Assembly: GCA_902782475.1 (NCBI GenBank)
Contig: CACZNR010000079.1
Span: 1-7,264 of the forward strand
Length of the DNA: 7,264 nt
DNA from: an uncultured Eubacteriales bacterium
Lineage (GTDB): Bacteria > Bacillota > Clostridia > Christensenellales > Christensenellaceae
Reading direction: 5' to 3'
Below are positions 1 through 5,810 of the stretch, piece by piece. Within the stretch, counting starts at the first letter, position 1, and every line of letters begins with the position of its first letter. The translations under genes and the position numbers were made by a program. The notes under the pieces were generated by a model. That model was not told the DNA's origin. It worked only from the letters and a program-made list of their open reading frames with translations, and did not search any database.

Positions 1-857
1 GCAGCCTTGTCGTCCTCGCCTCTCAATGGAGGATTCATCTTGAATCTTCCGTCATCTATCAGGTCCTTTTCGGAAAGTACAAGATAATGAGGGCCTGTCT
101 CTGCCGTGACATCTATGCCCTGAGCCTTTGCCTTTCTGATTATATCCACGCTTTCCTTGGTAGATACGTGACATACATGGAATCTGCAGCCTGTTTCCTT
201 TGAAAGCTGCACGTCCCTTGCTATCTCTGCCCATTCGCTCTCTGAAGAGATGCCCTTGTGTCCGTGAAGCCTTGCATATTCACCGTCGTGTATATATCCG
301 TCTCCTGAAAGGGAATTCACTTCACAGTGGGCTGAAAGTATCTTTCCGAGGCCCGCGATCTCTTTCATGGCCTGTCTCATAAGGTCGTCACTCTGTACAC
401 CGTGGCCATCATCTGAATAACCTACGACCATGTCTGCCATTCCCCTGATGTCTGAAAGCTGTTCTCCCTTTTCTCCCACAGTGATGGTTCCGAAGGGGAG
501 CACATGGATGACTGCATCTTTTTCGATTGCATCAAGTTCCACCTGAAGATTAGGGATGCTGTCAGGAGTAGGGTTCAGATTTGGCATGGGGCATATGGTG
601 GTGTATCCTCCGTGTGCTCCGGCCATGCTGCCGGTCCTGATTGTTTCCTTGTACAAAAAACCCGGTTCTCTGAGATGAACGTGAACATCTATCAAACCGG
701 GAATTACGATCTTGTCTTTGCAGTCTATCAAATAGGAATCACCATCCGGAATTATCTCCCTGGAAATGGAAACAATTCTGTCGTCCTCGACAAGGATGTC
801 GAGGTCCTGAAAGGTATTGTCCTTATAAACTTTTCCGCCTTTAAGTAAATACTTCAT
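1..857 (-). CDS. pyrC: Dihydroorotase, class I (3' end outside window)
   Basis: Cytoplasmic zinc amidohydrolase of pyrimidine synthesis that interconverts N-carbamoyl-aspartate and dihydroorotate. The reverse-strand frame is open from the ATG at 857 to the window edge, giving 285 residues of the roughly 420 usual for the class I family. Visible signatures are the metal-binding HVHLREPG motif (His59, His61, Arg63), Asp150 in YSDDG at the place of the bridging aspartate, His177 in SAHCE, His230 in CHVS, and NPPLR at 275-279. The last metal-ligand aspartate lies beyond the edge. The start is supported by GGAGG at 862-866, four bases upstream, and by a consensus-like promoter further up. The HxHxREPG plus NPPLR combination favours dihydroorotase over allantoinase or hydantoinase, although related cyclic amidohydrolases share the fold. 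No other pyr gene is in view, and no PyrR attenuator is apparent in the short leader. Confidence 0.93.
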   Translation of the reverse strand, partial: MKYLLKGGKVYKDNTFQDLDILVEDDRIVSISREIIPDGDSYLIDCKDKIVIPGLIDVHVHLREPGFLYKETIRTGSMAGAHGGYTTICPMPNLNPTPDSIPNLQVELDAIEKDAVIHVLPFGTITVGEKGEQLSDIRGMADMVVGYSDDGHGVQSDDLMRQAMKEIAGLGKILSAHCEVNSLSGDGYIHDGEYARLHGHKGISSESEWAEIARDVQLSKETGCRFHVCHVSTKESVDIIRKAKAQGIDVTAETGPHYLVLSEKDLIDDGRFKMNPPLRGEDDKA

Positions 858-883
858 GATGCCTCCAAAAATTTATCTTGAAA

Positions 884-912
884 ATGATATCAGCATGATG
901 GGTGCTTGTCAA
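884..912 (-). promoter_or_regulatory. SigA-type promoter of pyrC
   Basis: On the minus strand a perfect TTGACA (907-912) is followed after exactly 17 bases by TATCAT (884-889). This would start transcription near 877, about 20 bases before the pyrC start codon, so the leader is very short. It gives pyrC transcription independent of the upstream nuclease/inhibitor pair. The call rests on consensus matching only. Confidence 0.65.
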
Positions 913-929
913 TAAGTTCTGACCCATAA

Positions 930-938
930 ATTATACCA
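930..938 (-). promoter_or_regulatory. Possible second, extended -10 promoter upstream of pyrC
   Basis: The minus strand reads TGGTATAAT (TATAAT at 930-935, TGG at 936-938), an extended -10 element. No good -35 hexamer lies 16-18 bases upstream; only A/T-rich sequence is seen there. The same nine bases occur upstream of the nuclease gene (1885-1893). It could be an auxiliary pyrC promoter, but may be a chance match in AT-rich DNA. Confidence 0.3.
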
Positions 939-975
939 TTTTAAGAATCTGTTTTTTAAGACATCTGTAGACGGA

Positions 976-1245
976 TCAGCTGAAAAGATAGACGTGTAGA
1001 TCTGGTGTCTCATCAGCACAGTTCATTAGAAGTGAGATAAGCACATCACCGTTTTTTACTTTCTCTCGAAGAGCCCTTCTGTTGGTGATGTAGATCTCAG
1101 TTCTCTCTGAAGTCTCTGACAGGACGTCATAAAGTGCGTCAAGATTATGTCCGAAGTGATCCGGGAAATGCAGGCTTCTGTCAAGTTCCCTGTAAACCTT
1201 TTCAAGATCTCCGTACAGTCTGCCGTCTAACCATACCGTTTTCAT
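976..1245 (-). CDS. Barstar-family ribonuclease inhibitor
   Basis: Small cytoplasmic protein of 89 residues, the same length as barstar, expected to block the barnase-like enzyme encoded just upstream before it is exported. By hand alignment without gaps, the inhibitory helix motif is kept as FGHNLDALYDVL, matching YGENLDALWDCL of barstar. Both key acidic residues (barstar Asp35 and Asp39) are present as Asp36 and Asp40. The position of barstar Glu76 is Cys76 here, and Tyr29 is replaced by His30. The ATG at 1245 is preferred over an in-frame TTG at 1248 because a strong GGAGGTGA site lies nine bases upstream. The start overlaps the nuclease stop as TGATG, so translation is probably coupled. 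No convincing terminator follows; pyrC starts 118 bases downstream with its own promoter. Confidence 0.88.
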   Translation of the reverse strand: MKTVWLDGRLYGDLEKVYRELDRSLHFPDHFGHNLDALYDVLSETSERTEIYITNRRALREKVKNGDVLISLLMNCADETPDLHVYLFS

Positions 1246-1853
1246 CAAAAGTCACCTCCATAAAGTAATGTGAAACTTTTATAATGATCAGCGGTGTAGT
1301 ATATAAGGCCATCTTCTGAAAAGATGATCCTCTCGGCACCTCTGGATTTCTTTCCTTTTGTATTTATGTCACACTCGTAATATGTATGACCTTTCGGGAG
1401 CTGACCTTCATAATTACCGAAACGGTCGCCACCAATAGCTCCACCTTCCATGTAGCGTTCTACAGAACCGCTGCTCCAGCCAAGTGCACGGGCCTCTTTC
1501 TTTGTTATGAAGTTTGAAGGGAGCTTTCCATAGGTATGTATATAAAGGGAAACGTCTTCGGCAGAATAGTAATATCCATCTTCATCTATGGAAGGCAGGG
1601 GATCGCTCTGCTCCGAAAGAGACGAGGAAGGCTCGGGTTCAGATACCGGTACCGGTTCAGAGCTCACTGGCTCCGATGACGGCTCAGAGGCCGGAACCGG
1701 TCCTTCAGATACTGCAGAAGAAGGGCCATGAGAAACAGAAGATGATACCGGAACATCTGAGGAGATGACCGTCTTTTCATCCTTTTTCTTGCATGCACTC
1801 AAAGCAAATATAAATATGAAAGCAATGATAAATGCAAAAAACCGTTTTTTCAT
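1245..1853 (-). CDS. Barnase-like ribonuclease, predicted lipoprotein
   Basis: Predicted extracellular guanyl-preferring endoribonuclease tethered to the membrane. Residues 1-20 form a lipoprotein signal (MKKR, hydrophobic core, lipobox LSAC), with Cys21 as the lipidated residue. Residues 25-90 are a Ser/Pro/Glu/Val-rich spacer. Residues 93-202 match barnase across its full length: LPSNFITKKEARALGW, AIGGDRF, YECDIN, ERIIFS and TADHY. Hand alignment places the general base Glu73 at Glu160, Lys27 at Lys118, Arg83 at Arg171, Arg87 at Arg175 and His102 at His190, so catalysis should be intact. Barnase Arg59, used in guanine and barstar contact, is Tyr148 here. The start has GGGAG at 1860-1864, six bases upstream. 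The barstar gene follows directly. The tether is unlike classical barnase, which is released. Identity as a barnase-fold RNase is strong; lipid anchoring is inferred from the lipobox. Confidence 0.92.
   Translation of the reverse strand: MKKRFFAFIIAFIFIFALSACKKKDEKTVISSDVPVSSSVSHGPSSAVSEGPVPASEPSSEPVSSEPVPVSEPEPSSSLSEQSDPLPSIDEDGYYYSAEDVSLYIHTYGKLPSNFITKKEARALGWSSGSVERYMEGGAIGGDRFGNYEGQLPKGHTYYECDINTKGKKSRGAERIIFSEDGLIYYTADHYKSFTLLYGGDF
1251..1259 (-). promoter_or_regulatory. Ribosome binding site of the barstar gene inside the nuclease gene
   Basis: GGAGGTGAC on the minus strand encodes the last Gly-Gly-Asp codons of the nuclease and at the same time is a near-perfect Shine-Dalgarno sequence for the inhibitor. 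GGAGG ends nine bases before the ATG at 1245. It decides the choice of ATG over the upstream TTG, and should ensure strong inhibitor synthesis whenever the nuclease is translated. Confidence 0.75.
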
Positions 1854-1884
1854 ATATGTCTCCCTTTTAACTATCCATGTATCT

Positions 1885-1893
1885 ATTATACCA
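1885..1893 (-). promoter_or_regulatory. Extended -10 promoter of the nuclease-inhibitor pair
   Basis: The minus strand shows TGGTATAAT (TATAAT at 1885-1890) about 31 bases upstream of the nuclease start codon. No clear -35 hexamer is found, so the extended -10 TG would have to compensate. It lies in the divergent intergenic region, with the plus-strand operon promoter about 100 bases away. Confidence 0.5.
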
Positions 1894-1993
1894 ATAATCA
1901 GAGAAAAAGAAGTTACCTTTTTTGATATGTATAGTTTACTGATTGGATTTTCGATGATCCTAGTTTTTCTTTATGGAGAGGAAAAGAACAAGC

Positions 1994-2022
1994 TTTACAA
2001 CATTAACATATCTTCATATAAT
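1994..2022 (+). promoter_or_regulatory. SigA-type promoter of the exported-protein operon
   Basis: TTTACA (1994-1999), a 17-base spacer and a perfect TATAAT (2017-2022) predict a transcript start near 2029, about 38 bases before the first start codon at 2067. The leader contains AAGGAGG at 2051-2057. This is the only strong plus-strand promoter seen before the three genes ending at 4537. Confidence 0.65.
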
Positions 2023-2066
2023 GAAATCAGGATGATCTTACTCTAAGGTCAAGGAGGTAAGGATAT

Positions 2067-2581
2067 ATGAAGATGTATGGCAGAAGACTCCGTATTTTTG
2101 TAAGTCTTTTGTTCGGTATCGTATCTTCCATGATGATGCCTCTTAATGTGCTGGCCGAGAAAAAGTATCATGATGACAGCCTGCAGATGTATGTGGATGC
2201 CAATGATTTCAGTAAGCCTTCAGAGATGAAGAAAAGTCCGCTAAGGGGAGAATACGGACGAAGCAGTGAATATATAAAAGAGTTTAAGAGAGAAGATGGA
2301 CTGAGTGAGATAGTGAGCTATCCTTACCCGGTCCATTTTTTGATGGAGAAGAATAAAAGGACATAGATAACACTCTGACATATGAAGAGGAAGACAGGAT
2401 GTATCATACGGAGGAGGGGAAATATGATGATGCGGGTCCATCATCTGAAGATTGTGTCCTCTTTTATTTTCCTGGTATAGTTCGGCAGTATATTGCTAAT
2501 GAGAATTTTGGATTATATGAATTTGACATAGATGGTAATAAGAGGTGGCTGAAAAATGAAATCAACAATAACGACTATTAA
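2067..2581 (+). pseudogene. Secreted protein of unknown function, disrupted by a frameshift
   Basis: The first frame (2067-2366) begins with a strong AAGGAGG site nine bases upstream and a Sec signal peptide: Arg-rich start, hydrophobic stretch 10-24, and likely cleavage after Ala30 in NVLA-EKK. It stops at TAG 2364-2366 after 99 residues. The natural continuation lies in the next frame, from about 2357 to the TAA at 2579-2581. Adding one A to the AAAA run at 2355-2358 joins the two into a single 171-residue acidic secreted protein with no internal stop. Placing the extra base in the nearby T run instead meets a TAA. The downstream part overlaps the next gene by 26 bases, as expected for an intact operon. 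No family is recognised. It could be a real mutation or a sequencing error; a programmed shift is unlikely because the site is not a good slippery heptamer. Confidence 0.7.
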
Positions 2582-3074
2582 GAAGTTTACATTTGTATGT
2601 TTGATTCTTACTGTTGTGATAATACTAAACGGATGTGATATTCGAACAGAGCTTAAGGGCCAAGATCAACTTAATGCATATATAGAATATGTAATGCTCG
2701 TCTGTGATGAAGACAAGTGGAACAATGTGACTGTTACCGTGTTAAAAGGCAGTAAAAGCGATGTGTTTATAGAGGAAAAAAATTTATATAATGAAAAGGA
2801 CTACAGACGTTTGTTATGTGCATTGATGAAAGAAAAACCTCAGGGAATAATCTGTTATGAATACTCTGCTAACTGTATAGGGGTCGAAATCGATTATGAT
2901 TATAAGGAACCACACACTATTGAGGGAATCAATATGAAACACATATGGATCAACTATACTTACCCCAAATATAGAGATGATAAAAAGAATGAAAAACAAG
3001 ATCGTATTGTTTTGACATGGTGGAATGATGACAAAGAATTTAGCGTAGAAATCAAACAGAATGTAACAGGTTAA
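2556..3074 (+). CDS. Predicted lipoprotein, unknown function
   Basis: 172 residues. Residues 1-26 form a lipoprotein signal with two lysines (9-10), a hydrophobic stretch from about 11 to 24 and the lipobox LNGC, so Cys27 would be lipidated and the protein held on the outer face of the membrane. The remainder is hydrophilic and rich in Lys, Glu, Asp and Tyr, with alternating patterns suggesting beta strands near the end (for example IVLTWWNDDKEFSVEI). Three further cysteines (50, 87 and 100) lie in the exported part. The start is supported by AGAGGTGG at 2541-2548, seven bases upstream, and overlaps the end of the preceding reading frame by 26 bases, indicating translational coupling. No known domain is recognised. 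It is presumably a surface protein acting with its operon neighbours; that role is inference. Confidence 0.8.
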   Translation: MKSTITTIKKFTFVCLILTVVIILNGCDIRTELKGQDQLNAYIEYVMLVCDEDKWNNVTVTVLKGSKSDVFIEEKNLYNEKDYRRLLCALMKEKPQGIICYEYSANCIGVEIDYDYKEPHTIEGINMKHIWINYTYPKYRDDKKNEKQDRIVLTWWNDDKEFSVEIKQNVTG

Positions 3075-3163
3075 GGTAAAAATAAAATATAGGTAACATA
3101 TATCTGATGGGATGATACTTAATTGTATTTATATACCAATTATTTGAATGAAGGTGATACATA

Positions 3164-4537
3164 ATGATGAAAAAGTTTTTTATACCCATACTTGTTATAA
3201 TCATATGTTTGTCAATTACTATTCTGTTCCTTGATAGATCGAAAGAGGTTAAGACAAATGTCGTTTTTAATGGGCAGATAATAGATAGTTGTATCATACA
3301 GAACAATGAGTCTACATTTATGTTACCATTTGATATGTTACTGTCATATATTGGAATAGATGCTTTTCAGGATTATAAAAATATAAGATATTTTTCTTAT
3401 GAGAATAATATATACAAAATAGATAGTGAAAAAGATACTGTGAGTATAAATGGAATAGTGGTTTCAAAATGGTCAGATTATACGATCAGTAATGAGATTG
3501 AAGGTGAAGTCTTGTATATCGCTATTGATGATTTTTTAAGATTGTTTAAGATAAAACATAGCGATTTTACATATACTTTAAGAGATGATTTTCTCTATAT
3601 CGAGTATGACCCGGATTATAATTTTGAAAAACTTGGGAATGTAAATGTAGTTATAAATGGAAAGTCAAAAGGTATTATTGGGTATAAAGTAAGAAATACA
3701 AATAAAGACAACATAAAGACACTCGTTCCCTTAGGTAGCATATTGGAATCGTGCGACATGGAACCATACAGAGAAGATAAAAAGGTGACATATGTATTCG
3801 GAGACACTATCCTAACTATTGATTTGTCCAATAGATTACTTTTGCTTAATGGAGATGATTTTCTTAAGTATTATGAAAACTATAGCCATGATGAACGAAT
3901 AGATAATGTATATCAGATCAACAAATCATATTTATGGGAAGTAAATGATGTATATATTGATGTAAAAACACTGAATACTTTATTGAATACTATTTTGATT
4001 AGAGATGGAAGCGATCATGTACATTGTACATATGAAGTTGAGAATAGTTTACAGTTGATTGTTTCTGTACGGGAAACTTTTTCTGGGTCATCATATCCAA
4101 ATCTATACATAAATGGAAGAAAAACGGATATAGATGATTGTTATACAGTTGAGCCCGGATTAGTCATACCTCTTGGGAAGGTACTGCCAATGATTGGTTT
4201 CAGGAGGATTCATGATGATGGAGAATTGGAACGTTACACCAAAGGTGACAGATTTTTCATTATCGACTATAAAACGCAGTACATATATTTCAAAGGATGG
4301 AATGGACCATATCTTTTAGATAATTATAGTGAATACAATAATCGTAATTATATTGATTGGAAAAATGATATTGTTTATATCGATCTTGAGTCCTTCTTTT
4401 GGATGACGAGGGATTCAGGATTGTATTTGTATTCCGATGAAGATGATGTTACAGGAAGTGCATATCTAATTTTCACGGAGTCACCTGATCCAATCAGTGG
4501 CCATGATCCGTTTGACTATATTCCTGCTCCAAAATAA
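3164..4537 (+). CDS. Membrane-anchored protein with three stalk-like repeats
   Basis: 457 residues. A hydrophobic segment at 5-23 after MMKK, without a lipobox or clear cleavage site, suggests an N-terminal anchor with the rest outside the cell. The exported part has three repeats starting near residues 33, 161 and 313. Each opens with a strand ending in NG (VVFNGQ, VVINGK, LYINGR). Each then has a Pro-containing helix start (MLPFDMLLSYIG, LVPLGSILESC, VIPLGKVLPMIG) and later a Y-I-a-[IVL] strand plus helix (LYIAIDDFLRL, VYIDVKTLNTL, VYIDLESFFWM). This is the layout of the copper amine oxidase N-terminal-like stalk domain (PF07833 type) common in surface proteins of Clostridia, here quite divergent. 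It does not imply oxidase activity. AAGGTGA at 3151-3157 supports the start at 3164; ATG 3167 is equally possible. It sits 89 bases after the lipoprotein gene and has the most AT-rich codon use in the window. Confidence 0.8.
   Translation: MMKKFFIPILVIIICLSITILFLDRSKEVKTNVVFNGQIIDSCIIQNNESTFMLPFDMLLSYIGIDAFQDYKNIRYFSYENNIYKIDSEKDTVSINGIVVSKWSDYTISNEIEGEVLYIAIDDFLRLFKIKHSDFTYTLRDDFLYIEYDPDYNFEKLGNVNVVINGKSKGIIGYKVRNTNKDNIKTLVPLGSILESCDMEPYREDKKVTYVFGDTILTIDLSNRLLLLNGDDFLKYYENYSHDERIDNVYQINKSYLWEVNDVYIDVKTLNTLLNTILIRDGSDHVHCTYEVENSLQLIVSVRETFSGSSYPNLYINGRKTDIDDCYTVEPGLVIPLGKVLPMIGFRRIHDDGELERYTKGDRFFIIDYKTQYIYFKGWNGPYLLDNYSEYNNRNYIDWKNDIVYIDLESFFWMTRDSGLYLYSDEDDVTGSAYLIFTESPDPISGHDPFDYIPAPK
3260..4474 (+). 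repeat. Three tandem protein repeats of about 115-140 residues
   Basis: Repeat units encoded at about 3260-3607, 3644-4063 and 4100-4474. They are recognisable only in the protein (NG turn, [LVM][VIL]P[LF] helix start, VYI-D strand), not in the DNA, so the duplication is old. Limits are approximate and set by eye. Confidence 0.55.
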
Positions 4538-4612
4538 TTGGTATTACCTTAGTATTTACACAATGGGACATCTTATGACTGCCTCATTTTGTTGTCTAAT
4601 TCCCATACGTGA

Positions 4613-4641
4613 TTGAAAAAATAGATGCTTGGGCTTATAAT
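4613..4641 (+). promoter_or_regulatory. SigA-type promoter of the CobW-ridA operon
   Basis: TTGAAA (4613-4618), a 17-base spacer and a perfect TATAAT (4636-4641) predict a start near 4648, about 47 bases ahead of the first start codon. No Zur or other metal-regulator operator that I can recognise overlaps it, although a diverged box could be missed by eye. Confidence 0.7.
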
Positions 4642-4694
4642 GTCTACTGAATTGGTATGTTTTAAATTTTTTAACAAAGGAAGTGTAATAAATA

Positions 4695-5801
4695 ATGACA
4701 AAGATCGATATTTTTTCAGGATTTCTTGGTGCAGGAAAGACAACTCTTATCAAGAAGCTTATCGAGGAAGTATACACCGGTGAAAAGCTTGTACTCATAG
4801 AGAATGAATTCGGAGATGTCAGCGTTGATGGTACATTCCTTCAGGATGCAGGCATTGAGATCACTGAAATGAGTTCCGGATGCATATGCTGCAGCCTGGT
4901 AGGAGATTTTGGTGAAGCCCTTAAGAAAGTCCTTGATCAGTTTGATCCGGACAGGATACTTATTGAACCATCAGGTGTAGGTAAACTGTCAGATGTCATA
5001 CTTGCTGTAAGGAATGTCGGTTCAGACAAGCTTACGCTCAACAGCTTTACTACAGTAGTTGATGCAAAGAAAGCCAAGATGTACATGAAGAACTTCGGAG
5101 AATTCTTCAACAACCAGGTGGAATTCGCAAACAGCATAGTTCTCAGCAGGACATCCAACATGAGTGAACAGAAGATCAACGAAGTCGTTGCAATGCTTCG
5201 TGAACATAATAAGGATGCTACCATAATCACAACACCTTGGGAGAATCTTGATGGAGCCAAGATCCTTGAGGCAATGGAGCACAAGAACACTCTTGAAGCT
5301 GAGCTGCACAGGCTTGCTGAAGAGGTCGAGAGAAGGACTGAGGAAGAGCACGAAAAGATGCATCATCATCACGACCATGATCACGACGAGGATGAACATG
5401 AGCATGAACATCATCACCATCATGACGAAGACGAGGATGAACACGAGCACGAGCATGAGCATCATCATCATGACGAAGATGAGCATGAACATCACCATCA
5501 CCATCATCATGGACATGATGCAGATGAGGTATTCCAGAGCTGGGGCGTTGAGACTGCAAAGAAGTTCAGCGAGGATGAATTAAGAGAAGCTCTTGAAGAT
5601 CTGGGATCAGGATATAAATATGGAGTAGTGCTCCGTGCTAAGGGTGCAGTCGAAGGAACAGATGGAAAATGGATCTATTTCGACTATGTTCCTGAAGAGA
5701 CAAATATCAGGGAAGGGGAACCTTCAGTTACAGGTATGCTCTGTGTCATCGGTGCTGATATAAAGGAAGATAATCTTAAGGAACTTTTTGGTCTTAACTG
5801 A
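4695..5801 (+). CDS. COG0523/CobW (G3E) GTPase with long His-rich metal-binding linker
   Basis: Predicted cytoplasmic GTP-dependent metal chaperone of 368 residues. Walker A is GFLGAGKTT at 9-17, with Lys15 and Thr16. The family metal motif is GCICC at 62-66 (Cys63, Cys65, Cys66) and the switch motif is EPSG at 91-94. Residues 223-275 are almost only His, Asp and Glu, with 29 histidines. The CobW C-terminal domain follows at about 285-368. The usual NKxD guanine-specificity motif is not seen; VLSRTSN at 149-155 occupies its place. AAAGGAAG at 4676-4683 is the ribosome binding site. The C-terminal His-rich tract and CxCC point to binding of zinc or another transition metal, as in Bacillus YciC/ZagA; nickel or cobalt cannot be excluded. 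The next gene, also CobW-like, begins nine bases after the stop, with GAGG overlapping the TGA, so the two are co-translated and may act together. Confidence 0.9.
   Translation: MTKIDIFSGFLGAGKTTLIKKLIEEVYTGEKLVLIENEFGDVSVDGTFLQDAGIEITEMSSGCICCSLVGDFGEALKKVLDQFDPDRILIEPSGVGKLSDVILAVRNVGSDKLTLNSFTTVVDAKKAKMYMKNFGEFFNNQVEFANSIVLSRTSNMSEQKINEVVAMLREHNKDATIITTPWENLDGAKILEAMEHKNTLEAELHRLAEEVERRTEEEHEKMHHHHDHDHDEDEHEHEHHHHHDEDEDEHEHEHEHHHHDEDEHEHHHHHHHGHDADEVFQSWGVETAKKFSEDELREALEDLGSGYKYGVVLRAKGAVEGTDGKWIYFDYVPEETNIREGEPSVTGMLCVIGADIKEDNLKELFGLN
5361..5519 (+). repeat. Low-complexity CAT/CAC-GAN tract encoding the His/Asp/Glu linker
   Basis: Codons for His223 to Asp275 of the CobW protein are almost entirely CAT, CAC, GAT, GAC, GAA and GAG. 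Blocks of four to seven histidines alternate with DEDE and HEHE stretches in roughly three imperfect repeats. Such a tract can expand or contract by slippage, and it creates long spurious open frames on the other strand. Confidence 0.85.
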
Positions 5802-5810
5802 GGTTAGAAG

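Noticed and set aside
1246..1248. TTG start adding one residue to the barstar homologue
   Set aside because: The ATG three bases later has better spacing from GGAGG and gives the usual barstar length of 89 residues.
1765..2046. Plus-strand open frame of 93 codons over the nuclease gene start and the divergent intergenic region
   Set aside because: It runs antisense to the signal-peptide region, has no ribosome binding site at any candidate start, and its end overlaps the likely promoter at 1994-2022.
2350..2362. Programmed -1 frameshift joining the two halves of the secreted protein
   Set aside because: The site AAT AAA AGG is not an X XXY YYZ slippery heptamer: slipping would pair the lysine tRNA with TAA. 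No clear downstream stimulator is seen.
3075..3163. Separate promoter for the stalk-repeat gene
   Set aside because: AT-rich sequence gives several weak TATA-like strings but no paired -35/-10 at 16-18 base spacing.
4563..4606. Inverted repeat ATGGGA ... TCCCAT downstream of the stalk-repeat gene, considered as terminator or operator
   Set aside because: Only six base pairs with a 32-base loop and no T run; it is too weak to call.
5022..5516. Minus-strand Met/Val-rich open frame, and another antisense frame at 5227-5559
   Set aside because: Both are by-products of the CAT/GAN codon tract on the opposite strand; their composition mirrors it and there is no translation signal.
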